Assembly: GCA_029976805.1 (NCBI GenBank)
Contig: JAPOLY010000001.1
Coordinates: forward strand, 1 to 64,000
Source: a bacterium
Lineage (GTDB): Bacteria > Planctomycetota > UBA8108 > UBA1146
Length of the DNA: 64,000 bases
Reading direction: 5' to 3'
The stretch's first letter is position 1. Every line of letters begins with the position of its first letter. The notes beneath the pieces were generated by a model. The model worked only from the letters and a program-made list of their open reading frames with translations. It searched no databases and was not told the DNA's origin. Positions 50,014 to 60,400 of the stretch are shown here, piece after piece. Position numbers and translations under genes: made by a program.

Positions 50014-50885
50014 TCTCTCTTCTTCCTTTGGAATCGGAGCCTGACCTCTCCCTGAATGAATTGGGAGACCAACTCAGGGATCTTCTCGGCGATGAAACCA
50101 TTATTCGTCTCGCGGATGAGGGCAGTACGGTGGTGGCGGAAATCGCTGGGGTTTCTGTCAAGGTCACCCTTTGTGATGAGCCGGTTCCTGCGGAAATCCT
50201 CGAAGGTCCCTTGTCGGCCGCCTGGTATTGGGAAGATGGGGCCTCAGTCCTCCAGCGTCATGAAGCCCATTTGTTTGTGGTGGTCAGTGATCCCCGCCTT
50301 CCTGAGCAGTCTCCTGAAAGTACTTCCGACAGTGAAGCAGTGCCGGATGTCAGCCCCAGCAAGGGGGTGATTGAGATATACCCTGAGGCCCCGGCAGCTC
50401 CTGTTCTCGATGAGGAGGCGATTCGTTTCTCAGTTCAGGATGCCCTGCTTTTGACGAGGGTTTCCCTGTTGCTGGGGGATTGCTGCTCTGCTTTGGCAGT
50501 TTATTGGGATGGATCAACTTCGATTCATTCATGGACCGCCTTTGAAGAATCCTGCGCTGCGATGACCCCGACAAATTTGCCTTTGAGAATCTGGATCGAT
50601 TTCCGGCTTTGGGAAGCCAAGGATGGAACCCGGGGATTAGTCACACGGGGAATGACAGCCCTCGGTCAGCGAGAACTGGAAGTGATTGGTTCTACCAGCA
50701 GTGCCCAACAGATCCGGGCTTGGAGTTATACCGTGGCTCATTATTGCCTCGAAAAGAACAAGGTTCTCGAGCATGGTCAAGCTGTCGGAATATCACCGAA
50801 GGAGTGGATCCGGACATGGATCGTCAACAGTCGCCTCGAACCGGGTTCGTGGGCGATCTGGCTTGACCTTGAGGCGGAAGAATAA
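50010..50885 (+). CDS. DUF4261-like uncharacterised protein
   Basis: LPLRIWIDFRLWEAKDGTRGLVTRGMTALGQRELEVIGSTSSAQQIRAWSYTVAHYCLEKNKVLEHGQAVG resembles DUF4261 C-terminus; ATGA overlap with upstream gene. Confidence 0.55.
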   Translation: MISLLPLESEPDLSLNELGDQLRDLLGDETIIRLADEGSTVVAEIAGVSVKVTLCDEPVPAEILEGPLSAAWYWEDGASVLQRHEAHLFVVVSDPRLPEQSPESTSDSEAVPDVSPSKGVIEIYPEAPAAPVLDEEAIRFSVQDALLLTRVSLLLGDCCSALAVYWDGSTSIHSWTAFEESCAAMTPTNLPLRIWIDFRLWEAKDGTRGLVTRGMTALGQRELEVIGSTSSAQQIRAWSYTVAHYCLEKNKVLEHGQAVGISPKEWIRTWIVNSRLEPGSWAIWLDLEAEE

Positions 50886-50890
50886 CTGCT

Positions 50891-52078
50891 TTGCGAAAAC
50901 TGTTGGCCCTGACCACGAGCCGTGCTGATTGGGGACATTTGTCCTCGCCCCTCAAAGCCCTGCGACGGGTTTCCGGGCTTCAGGTGTCTCTCGCAGCACT
51001 GGGCTCACACCTTTCACCCGAGTTTGGCTACACCGTCGATGACATTCTCGCCGATGGGTTTGAAGTGGATCACCGGGTGGAGTGTCTGCTCAGTAGTGAT
51101 TCTGAACAGGGAATGGCGAAAACCATCGGATTGGCGACCCTCTCTCTTTCCGACCTTTTCGCCAGAGAAAAGCCGGACCAGCTTCTTCTGATCGCCGATC
51201 GTTATGAAATGCTTGCACCCGCCTCTGTTGCTTTGGCTCACAGAATCCCTGTGGCGCACATTGAAGGGGGAGAGGTTTCCGAGGGGGCCATCGATCATGC
51301 CGTCAGACAGGCATTGACCTCGATGTCGCATATCCACTTCGTTCCAACCGCCACTGCCCGCAAAAGGTTGCTGGCTTTCGGAGAAGAACCCTGGCGTATT
51401 CATCAGGTGGGTGCCCCCAGTATCGATCATCTGGTTGCAGGGAAATCACTGTCAGAAGTGGAAGTCCGAAAGACGCTGGATTTGAGAGAGGGTGTTTCTC
51501 CTCTGGTGGTCGCATGGCACCCGACGACCCTTGATGGAAATGTGGCTCTGGAAACAGATCCTTTTTTCGCTGCTCTCGAGACTGTCCGGGAGCCCCTGAT
51601 TTTCTGTTTTCCCAATGCGGATGCAGGTAGCCGGGCGATTCGGGATCGGGCCCGAGAGTATTGTTCTCGTCATGACCACGCCTCGATGCACGTCAATCTT
51701 TCCCATCATCTGTATTGGGGTTTGCTGAGAGTCGCCAAAGGAATCATCGGCAACTCTTCCAGTGGGATTATGGAAGCCCCGGCCATCGAATTGCCCTGTC
51801 TGAATGTGGGCCGTCGCCAACAGGGACGTGAACGCAGTCGCTGCATTGTCGATGTTCCTGCAGTCGAACAGGAAATCGTCACCGGTCTTGCAAAAATCTG
51901 CGACCCCGAATTCAAAGCGTCCCTGAACGGTATGACTCACGCTTATGGAGACGGAAACGCCGGGGAAAGAATGGCATCGGTTTTGGCAGATCTTCCGAGT
52001 CGCGAAAAACTGTTGTTGAAGAGAGCGATGCCCGCAAACAGGATTCCGGAAATTCCCGAGTGGCAACCGGAGGACTGA
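50891..52078 (+). CDS. neuC: UDP-N-acetylglucosamine 2-epimerase, hydrolysing type (NeuC-like)
   Basis: LLALTTSRADWGHLSSPLKAL, LLLIADRYEMLAPASVALAHRIPVAHIEGGEVSEGAIDHAVRQALTSMSHIHF, GIIGNSSSGIMEAPAIELPCLNVGRRQQGR. TTG start. Confidence 0.88.
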   Translation: MRKLLALTTSRADWGHLSSPLKALRRVSGLQVSLAALGSHLSPEFGYTVDDILADGFEVDHRVECLLSSDSEQGMAKTIGLATLSLSDLFAREKPDQLLLIADRYEMLAPASVALAHRIPVAHIEGGEVSEGAIDHAVRQALTSMSHIHFVPTATARKRLLAFGEEPWRIHQVGAPSIDHLVAGKSLSEVEVRKTLDLREGVSPLVVAWHPTTLDGNVALETDPFFAALETVREPLIFCFPNADAGSRAIRDRAREYCSRHDHASMHVNLSHHLYWGLLRVAKGIIGNSSSGIMEAPAIELPCLNVGRRQQGRERSRCIVDVPAVEQEIVTGLAKICDPEFKASLNGMTHAYGDGNAGERMASVLADLPSREKLLLKRAMPANRIPEIPEWQPED

Positions 52079-52088
52079 GCTGTCGGAG

Positions 52089-53690
52089 TCAGTTCCTGTT
52101 TTGCAGAGTCCTGCCAGCGGCTGCGCGAATGACCACCCACATCGAGTCAACCTCCGCCACCTTCAGCCAACGACCCACCCCTGTGGCAATCAATACTCCC
52201 AGCAGGATCGCAGTACCCAGAATCAGGTAGGCCCGCCCCGGAAATCCGGGGGTCCAGTCGGTGAGACCCTGAATCCAGTGATGAGCCCCCTGATGAACGA
52301 CGAGAATCAACAGGGTCAATTTCAGTCCTTGGCTCCATCGAAGACGGGGGAGAGTCAGTGATCGACGAATCAATCCCTGCAGTGCCAGCCAGGTGAAGAT
52401 TGCTGAGATGACATAGGACTGGGCAATCAGGTCGGTACCCACCTCGAAGAATCCTCCGAATAGAATGACGGTTTGCAGGATGAGACCGAGCAGCGTGATC
52501 CCCAGTACTGCCTTGCGAAGACCGAGTGTGATGGCGGTTCTCTGCAGGCCGACATTCAAGGCTGCAAAGGGGATCGCCAGGCAGTACCAACTCAGGATTT
52601 CTGCAGTTTTCAGTCCATCCGCGGGTGTGAATTCGCCCCACACAAAAAACGATTGAATTACGAGACCTGCAGTGGCCAGTAGCCCGGCACCGGCGAGTCC
52701 CCCGACAAATGCGGTCAGTCGCTGATTGCGCGTCAGCATTCTGGAGAGCTGTCCCCGTTGTCCCCGGCTGAGGAGGTCTGCGGATTCGTCGGCGGCGACG
52801 ATGCCGCTGCTGACACCGATCAGTGCGATGGGGAAAAAGTGAAATCGGAAAGCGGTTTCGAGGCAGGTCAGGCTTCCGGTCTGCAGCCCCGAGGCGAGAT
52901 GAAAGGCGAGCAGGGAATACGATTGGATGAGAATCTGACTGAGGAGGAGAGCTCCAAAGTCGAGAAGGAAACGGCCATGACCGGGGACCTTCCAGCGCAG
53001 TGTCGGCCAGGGGATCGGGGCATGACGGGAAACATCGCGAAGCATCCCCAGAGCCCCCAGCAAGGCACCTCCCAGAAAGGCCCAGATCCACCCCTGTGCC
53101 CGTTCAAGGTCCGAGACTCCCATGACCAACATGATGCTTCCGGAGGCCAACAGGGTCAGATTCTGGAAGATCTGTGGCCTCAGAGCCTGAGAGTCCTGGC
53201 GATGGCAGTGCAGCAAACCTCTGAAGACGGCAAAGAAGGGAACGAGGGCGAGATAGGGCAGGAGGCTTCGCAGTCCGCGGACTGCCTGATCCCTGTTCTC
53301 GAGTCCGGGAAAAACCGTACCGATGATCCAATCGGCCTGCCAGGCGAGCACGGTGAGAAGGGTCAGCGACAGCAGGGTGATGGACCCCATCGCCGCACGG
53401 GCGAATTGATGACTGGCAGTGGAATCCGCAGACTGCTGTTGCTCCCGGTAGGCCGGTGAAAAAGAGGCAGAAAGCGCTCCTTCAGAAAGCATGTCGCGGA
53501 GAATCACCGGAATTCGCAGTGCCGCCCGAAGTGCATCCGCAGTGGCACTGGCACCCAACAAGGTGGTGAGAAGAATATCCCTGAAGAGGCCGAGGATTCT
53601 GGAGATCAGCATCGTTCTGCCGAGAGGGCCGACCCGACGTACCTCCGCATCGCCTCGATCAGTTTTTGGCGAGTTCTCAGGGGGCATCAC
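52089..53690 (-). CDS. murJ: MurJ/MviN lipid II flippase
   Basis: TMLISRILGLFRDILLTTLLGASATADALRAALRIPVILRDMLSEGALSASFSPAYRE; polytopic MOP-family profile. Confidence 0.9.
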   Translation of the reverse strand: MMPPENSPKTDRGDAEVRRVGPLGRTMLISRILGLFRDILLTTLLGASATADALRAALRIPVILRDMLSEGALSASFSPAYREQQQSADSTASHQFARAAMGSITLLSLTLLTVLAWQADWIIGTVFPGLENRDQAVRGLRSLLPYLALVPFFAVFRGLLHCHRQDSQALRPQIFQNLTLLASGSIMLVMGVSDLERAQGWIWAFLGGALLGALGMLRDVSRHAPIPWPTLRWKVPGHGRFLLDFGALLLSQILIQSYSLLAFHLASGLQTGSLTCLETAFRFHFFPIALIGVSSGIVAADESADLLSRGQRGQLSRMLTRNQRLTAFVGGLAGAGLLATAGLVIQSFFVWGEFTPADGLKTAEILSWYCLAIPFAALNVGLQRTAITLGLRKAVLGITLLGLILQTVILFGGFFEVGTDLIAQSYVISAIFTWLALQGLIRRSLTLPRLRWSQGLKLTLLILVVHQGAHHWIQGLTDWTPGFPGRAYLILGTAILLGVLIATGVGRWLKVAEVDSMWVVIRAAAGRTLQNRN

Positions 53691-53765
53691 TTCTCCTCTT
53701 TGCAGCCTCGAGGCCGAATGATAGCGGATTCCCGTGGAGTATGGCTATCGACGATTCGACACCGA

Positions 53766-53802
53766 CAAAAAAAGAGGCCCGGGAGTGATTCTCCCGGGCC
53801 TC
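53766..53802 (-). terminator. Rho-independent terminator of 53829-57068
   Basis: GAGGCCCGGGAG tgatt CTCCCGGGCCTC, 12-bp perfect stem followed on the minus strand by TTTTTTT. Confidence 0.93.
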
Positions 53803-53828
53803 CAATCTGCCTTGTTCCTGAAGAAAGA

Positions 53829-56800
53829 TCAGGGGCAGGGGTCGTAGGCGCCACAATCGAGGCTGTCCGCAGTCGGGTCATCGCCACATGCACCGAATGG
53901 ATCGGGAAGGGGGCCGGAACCGCTAAAGAGGCTACCCAAAGAGGAAATCGCATCGGCAATGTTGATGCTGCCGTCGTCATTGGAATCGCAAGAATCGACG
54001 CAGGTTCCGTCGGGTCCTCCCGAGAAGAGGTTGCCGAGAAGGAAGACGGCGTCGGCGATGTTGAAGGCCCCATCCGAGTTGCAGTCACCTCTCTGGAAAC
54101 CACCTCCGGGGGTGACACCGCCACCCGCCAGGAAATCGCGGTAAGCCGCAACCAGAGCGTTTTGATCTCCACCATATCCACCCAACTCGAAGGAAGAGCA
54201 GATCACGCGTCCACCGTTGCCAGGAATGTAGGCAGTGGTGACCCCGTAGGCGAGACCAAGGGCGTCATCGAACTGCCACACCAGACCTGCATCTCCGCCA
54301 GCAGGTTCAGCCGTGGCAGGGATCAGGATATTGGTGAAGTCATTGGCGTTGCCGGTCGCAGACTGGTTGTCCTGGTTGTAGGGCACATTCTGATTGGCGG
54401 ACATGTCGAGGCCGAGGCCGCTGTCCTGACCATCGAGGCTGACCAGTGAATCGGTGTCGTCCTGAGCGTAGGGCTCAGCGACTCCGTCGCGGTCATCGAA
54501 GGCGGAGATCGGATGCTGGAAACTCCAGTGGTCTGCACTCTCGAAGTAGATGGCGACTCCCGCTTCCGCAAGGCTTGCAACCAGATTGGCCTCGTCAACG
54601 TTGAGCTTGGCGTTGGTGGGGAAGGTACCGAGGAGGATCCAGACCTGCGAAACCTGTGCCGGATCGAGGCAGAGGTATTCGTCGATCTGCATGCGCACCA
54701 ACTTGGAGTTGGCCCCCGCTGCAAGAAGTGCCTGCTGGACAGCAGCACCGGTATCGTTGGATCCGGTGTCTCCACCGTCGAAGAGACCTTCCATGGCGAT
54801 CACGATGGTGTCTTCGCCATTGTAGCTGTAGTGATCGGTGGACCCGGAGGCTTCGCCGGCACCGGCAGTACAGTTGCCTCGCACGATGTAGCTCAGGAAG
54901 CCCTCTGGCGGAGAAGCGTCCGAGTAGGTCGTGGCATCACCGGGCAGGTTAGCGATCACGACACCGTCGCGCTCGATGGTGACTCCGGTGTAAGCACTGT
55001 TGTTGATCCAGGCCAGATCGACACTGTCGAGGGCACAGGAACTGGTAACAGTCAGATCGGTTGGGGCATTGCATTCCGCAGCACAAACCTGCAGGGCCCA
55101 GCCGGAAAGGGTGGCGGTCGCAGCGGTGTTCGCCACAGTCAGTGTCCAGTCACCACCGAGAGTCTCACCGTCGAAATCAGCCAAAATACCCGGACCGGAC
55201 GGAATCAGGGATCCGAAACCGTCATTGTTGCCAGTGGCATCATCGAAGCGTCCGATCAGATCGGTTCCGGCACCGTTGTCATGCAGGCGAATACTGGTGC
55301 CTGCCGGAGAGAGCAGGTCGATGGCCACGCCGCTCAGATCCGGTGCTGCCAGATTCATGTCCACGTCGAGGTCGTTGATACCGATCAGCGAAGTGGGGTC
55401 GATACTGATGGTGTAGGTTTCGACACCATTGATGGCCGCAGGCTGGGCGATCTGAACGCTCCAGCTGTCGAGGGTTCCACCTCCGGTACTGGGGAAGATA
55501 TCCGCGATCACGATGGCCCAGCTGCCACTGACCGGCTCACCGTCGAAATCGGCAAGGGATCCGGTGCCCTGGGAAAGGGCGTAGGGCTGCATGCGGACGC
55601 CACTGAAAGTGGTGTTACTGCCGTAGGGAACTCCTTCGTCATCGAAGATCAAGTTCATGTTGTCATCGGAGTTGTTTTCGTTCTGGTACAGACGCACCTG
55701 AGTGTTGCTGGGTGCGACCACATCGATGTCGAGGTTACCGATGAAGCCGTGGGTGATATTCACGCCGACGTCGAGGTCATCGATGGTTCCGGTTCCGGTG
55801 ACATTGATGGTGTCAAAGGTGAAGTTGGTTGCAGGGTCACCCACATAGGCGATCGGTGCCGCGGGTGCACTGGTGCCACCGATACCGATGAAGCCGTCGA
55901 AGGAAAGGTTCGGATTCGGGAACTGGTGACAGTCTGCAGGCGGGCAACTGACGGTCAGGGTGAGATCACCCCGCTCGCCATTGAAGCCACCAATCTGGAC
56001 CAGGTAGGTCTCACCGGCGATGGCGTCGAGGAAGATCTCCGGCTCACCGGAACCGACACAGCTTCCGGAGTCACAGGCCAGTTCTGATGCGGCATCCGGA
56101 GGGCAGGCAGAGGTTCCAGGGTAGATGGCCATCTGAGGGTTGAAGTCGGCCGTGCCGCAGGTGGTTAGCGTGATGAGTCCACTGCAGGACGCGGTGTAGA
56201 GGTACCAGACGTCATTGAGATTGCTGCCACCGCATGAGGAGGGACCATCACTGGAGGCTCCCAGAGTGGTGACGGCGACGCTTCCCTCACCAATGGGGGT
56301 GGCGTCCGCACAGTTGTCATTGGCAGGCGGTGCCGCACAGAAGGGGTCACCGGTGCAGTCGTCATCAAGGCAGTCCACAAGTCCGTCGCCATCGTCATCG
56401 CCACCGTTGTCACAGACTTCAGGGCAGATGTTAGGCAGTCCCGGGGTATCCAGAGTGAGATCTCCGAAGGGCTGGATCTCCCAGCTACCGTTTCCGTCAG
56501 GGCAGCGGACGGGGTGAGCCGGGACAAAGGTGCCATCGGGACCCAGAGTGGTGGAGCAGTAAACGAGTTCTCCGCCAGTGGGAAGTCCGGTCGTCGGATC
56601 CAGAGGATTTTCGAGGACGGCCAGGCAGTCGATGATGGATGTCCATGGAGTGACATCGAGAACACCGTCGTCATCAGTGTCCAGATCATCACCGGCGGCA
56701 CCTGTGAATCCTTCGACGAGAAGGTGGGTGACGTTGTCGCTGTTTTCAAAGGCGAGATCGGTGATCAGATCTGCGGTTCCCAGAGTGAAGGAACTTTCTG

Positions 56801-57068
56801 CAGCCACAAAGATCCCGGTCAAACCGATGGAGTTTCCGGCGAGACTGACGACGGCTTCCACGGTTCCACTGCCGGTGGAGCCATCACCGATGACGATGTA
56901 GGTGAAGGTATCCAGACTCGAAGCCGCTGGACCCCACAACTCAAAATATTCATCAGTGTCTGAACCACCCTGATCGATGCGGAATTCATTGATCGTCACC
57001 TGGGCCTGGGCCGAAACGGTGAAGACGGTGAAAAGGAGCAGGAGCACCCCTGTTAAAACTCTGTTCAT
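53829..57068 (-). CDS. Secreted lamin-tail-like / P-domain (proprotein convertase-like x2) protein with dockerin-like C-terminus
   Basis: VTINEFRIDQGGSDTDEYFELWGPA; two P-domain-like units (GFIGNLDIDVVAPSNTQVRLYQNENNSDDNM..., ...LSGVAIDLLSPAGTSIRLHDNGAGTDLIGRFDD...); PPC-like ANDNCADATPIGEG; C-term FQRGDCNSDGAFNIADAVFLLGNLFSGG. Confidence 0.8.
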   Translation of the reverse strand: MNRVLTGVLLLLFTVFTVSAQAQVTINEFRIDQGGSDTDEYFELWGPAASSLDTFTYIVIGDGSTGSGTVEAVVSLAGNSIGLTGIFVAAESSFTLGTADLITDLAFENSDNVTHLLVEGFTGAAGDDLDTDDDGVLDVTPWTSIIDCLAVLENPLDPTTGLPTGGELVYCSTTLGPDGTFVPAHPVRCPDGNGSWEIQPFGDLTLDTPGLPNICPEVCDNGGDDDGDGLVDCLDDDCTGDPFCAAPPANDNCADATPIGEGSVAVTTLGASSDGPSSCGGSNLNDVWYLYTASCSGLITLTTCGTADFNPQMAIYPGTSACPPDAASELACDSGSCVGSGEPEIFLDAIAGETYLVQIGGFNGERGDLTLTVSCPPADCHQFPNPNLSFDGFIGIGGTSAPAAPIAYVGDPATNFTFDTINVTGTGTIDDLDVGVNITHGFIGNLDIDVVAPSNTQVRLYQNENNSDDNMNLIFDDEGVPYGSNTTFSGVRMQPYALSQGTGSLADFDGEPVSGSWAIVIADIFPSTGGGTLDSWSVQIAQPAAINGVETYTISIDPTSLIGINDLDVDMNLAAPDLSGVAIDLLSPAGTSIRLHDNGAGTDLIGRFDDATGNNDGFGSLIPSGPGILADFDGETLGGDWTLTVANTAATATLSGWALQVCAAECNAPTDLTVTSSCALDSVDLAWINNSAYTGVTIERDGVVIANLPGDATTYSDASPPEGFLSYIVRGNCTAGAGEASGSTDHYSYNGEDTIVIAMEGLFDGGDTGSNDTGAAVQQALLAAGANSKLVRMQIDEYLCLDPAQVSQVWILLGTFPTNAKLNVDEANLVASLAEAGVAIYFESADHWSFQHPISAFDDRDGVAEPYAQDDTDSLVSLDGQDSGLGLDMSANQNVPYNQDNQSATGNANDFTNILIPATAEPAGGDAGLVWQFDDALGLAYGVTTAYIPGNGGRVICSSFELGGYGGDQNALVAAYRDFLAGGGVTPGGGFQRGDCNSDGAFNIADAVFLLGNLFSGGPDGTCVDSCDSNDDGSINIADAISSLGSLFSGSGPLPDPFGACGDDPTADSLDCGAYDPCP

Positions 57069-57335
57069 TTGATTTTCCTCCAGAGTGGAACCCTCGCGTA
57101 CCACTCAGTTGAAGTCGCATAAAACTTTGAATCTTGTTCTGCCAGATGATTGTCCATCAGTGATGAGTACCGTCGAAGGAACGATCAAACCGAGGTCTGA
57201 ATCCGTGAACCCAATAGTGAACCCATATTGTGAAAATCACCCACATCTCATCGTAAGGGTCGAATAGGACTCTGGCAACATTCTCGGCCCTCGATCTTTC
57301 CCGGAATCCGCTGTTTCAGGGCCAAAAACAAAAAA

Positions 57336-57369
57336 ATGGGTGGTGAGAGGAAAGCCTCTCACCACCCAT
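57336..57369 (-). terminator. Rho-independent terminator of 57407-60853
   Basis: ATGGGTGGTGAGAGG aaag CCTCTCACCACCCAT, 15-bp perfect stem followed on the minus strand by a T-run. Confidence 0.93.
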
Positions 57370-57406
57370 CAAGCGGACCTCATGAGATCCGATTCGCCGC
57401 TGTGGA

Positions 57407-60400
57407 TTAGCAGCCGTTGTAAGTGTCGCAGGTCAGACCATCGTCGGTCGGATCTTCGCCACAAACTGCCGGTCCCGGATCAGTCGGTGCAGGTCCACCG
57501 GAGAAGAGGGCAGCCAGACCGTAGATGGCGTCGGCGATGTTGACGCCGCCGTCGTCGTTCTGGTCACAGCTGTCGGCACAACCACAGGGGGTACCACCGG
57601 AGAAGAGGGCTGCCAGCAGGAAGACCTCGTCCGCGATGTTGAAACCACCGTCTTGGTTGGTATCACCACGCTTGAAGACGGGACCTCCGCCACCACCGCT
57701 CAGGAACTCAGCGTAGGCAAGAGACAGTGCAGACTGGTCTCCACCGTAACCACCGATCTCCCAGGACTGAACCACAGTGTTACCACCGACGGTGGTCTCA
57801 CTGGCGATACCGGTGTTGTACTGCGGAATCGCTGCGCCAGTAGTGGGGTCGACAAGGGCGTCGTCAGAAGCCCAAATGACTCCAGCAGCGGCCACTCCGG
57901 CATCCGCACCGGCAAGGGTCAACTGGTCAGTCCAGTCGTTGTCAGCCTGGTCCTGAGTGTAGGCCACGTCCTGGTTGGCACTCATGTCGAGTCCTGCACC
58001 AGAATCGAAACCGTCCATGGAGGTGAAGGTATCATCTCCGTCACCGGTGTCGTAGGTGCCGTCATCGACACCGTCACGGCCGTCGAAGAGGGAGGCGACG
58101 TGGAGGAATCCGAAGTGATCTCCACCCTCGAAGTAAACGCCTTTTCCGGCTTCACCGAGGAGGGCCAATTCGTCACCTTCAGCGGCGGTGATGCGGTAGT
58201 CGTTGGGGACCGTACCGGTCAGCGCCCAGATGTTGGCAACGCCGGCATCGCTGGCACAGGGGTAATCGACCCAGCTACCGCGAACGATGGCAGCGTCGCG
58301 ACCAGCACCGACGAGGGCGCTGAGAAGCAAATCGCCACTGTCGACAAGACCGACGTCTCCGCCAGTCTGAAGTCCCTCGACTGCGAAGATCAGATCGGTC
58401 TGACCTGCGTAGGTGAGCACGGAAACGCTGAGACCAACGGGGTTCGGACCACTGCCGCAATCGGTGACCACCTCGTACTGGTAGGTGCCGTCAGCCACGC
58501 CAAGATCGACGTAAGTGGCGTCAGCAGCACCCAGAGTGGCCACGGAGACACCGTCACGAAGGACCTCTTGAGAGGATGCATTCGGGTTCGGGGTCCAGTT
58601 GAGGGTCACGTCACCATTGGTGCAGTCAGCGGCACCGGTGAGGTTGGTCGCCGGAACGCAGTCATTAATGGTGTACTCAAGGGTTCCCACACCGGCAGCG
58701 TTGAAGGTACCAAGGCGGATCAGGTATTCCTGACCAGCAGTGGCAGCGAAGACAGTCTCCGCAAGGAACACGTTGCAGGCGGGGTTGTTGGTCGGGTTGG
58801 CACCCACATTGACGTCGTCACTGCAAGCCACGACCAGAGTCGGATCATCGAGCAGTGCGGCATCGTAGGTGTAGACGGCCAACATGGTGTCGGCACCGGC
58901 AATCACAGTATTCGGGCTGCAGGTGCTCACCAGCAGATCCCCGTCCACGGATGCGGTGTAACGAAGGAAGATGTCGTTGTTGATCTGGGTGATTCCGGTT
59001 CCGGGGTCACAAACAGCCAGATCGATCGGCACACCGGTTGTGGTGGTGTAAGGCGTCGCAATCTCCTGCTGGAAAGTTCCAACAGCAGCAACGGAAGCAC
59101 CAGCGGGCCAGTTATTGGCCGGAGCAGTCTGCAGGGTGCAACCGGCAGAGTTGATCAGAGCACCGGTACCACCTGCTCCAGACCAAGAGGTGATCAGAAC
59201 ATCGAGGTCCTGATACTCCGGCTGGGGAAGGGTCAGGAAGGAAAGATCAGTAGAGGGCAAGGTGGCTTCGACATTGCCATCGATCTCGATGATCCAGGAA
59301 GCGGCTCCTCCGGCATCATCCCAAGTCAGGTTCCAAGAAGTATCTCCCACGTTCTGATCGCACTGGAGATTGGCGATTCCACCCGCAGATCCGCAGGTTC
59401 CTGCAACAGCAACGGAGTAACCGATATCCATGATGTAACGGTTGTTGGGGAAACCAATTCCTGAAAGGGGGCTCGGTGAAGCGAGTCCACAAGCACCAGC
59501 AACGATGTAGCTGGTTCCAATCTCACCAGTGGCAGTAGCGTCAGTGAGTCCCATGTACCAGGAGTCTCCACCGTTGGCATTTCCATCGGGGGTGAAGATT
59601 TCCACAGCCAGATTTGCACTGGGGCCATAGGAAGTCATGCACTGAAGGGTGTTGGAGTTGGCGCCCAATCCATCAGGATCGACGACACCGGTTCCGAGAA
59701 TGAAGTTGTAGATGTTGTCAGCAAGTTCAGGAACCTGGAACTCTTCCTCGTACACCATCAGCATGGTGGTGTTACCGGGATCGGGGGTTTGTCCGACGTT
59801 GGTTCCGGCAAGGTAGGTGAAGTTCTGGGGGCCACCTCCATTGAGGTCGATGATCAGACGGATACGAACCGGCTGGGTTCCACCTGCGAGCGCAGGGGTC
59901 GAAACGTTGACAGCAGTGGTCACACACTCGACGGTAATCTCGTCACTGACGCTGTAGCCGTTGACCAGATCGAAGGAACGCAGGTAAGAGTTGTCTGCAT
60001 GAATACCACCGGCACCACAGGCGACACCGCCACCGAGCGGAAGAACCGTCGGGATCGGAATCATGGAGCCAACCACAGTTGACGGGCAGGGCTCGGCAAT
60101 GAAAACGGTGCAGCAGATCTGAGCACTGGCAACACCAGCGACCACACCCTCAAGACAAATGACGGTCAGACCCGGGGGGAATCCGGTCAGAATGTCCGTT
60201 GCCGCTCCGGCAGTTCCATCAAAGGTACCGGTGAGGGTTCCGTTGAGGTAGTAGTTCACAGTGTCGTACTGATCCTGGTTTTCCCAGGTCAGAGTCGCGG
60301 TGTCGGTTGGCTCATCGTAAGCGCAAACCAAGTTTGCGGGTGCGATGGTGCCCAATGTGAAGGTGACGTCCATGTCTGTTGTTCCAACAGAAGCGGCGTC

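Noticed and set aside
54513-56087. 524-aa plus-strand ORF opposite 53829-57068
   Set aside because: Antisense shadow ORF; the sense strand has signal peptide, domains and terminator.
57653-59464. 603-aa plus-strand ORF opposite 57407-60853
   Set aside because: Antisense shadow ORF with low-complexity Gly/Val/Asp/Thr content and no family motifs.
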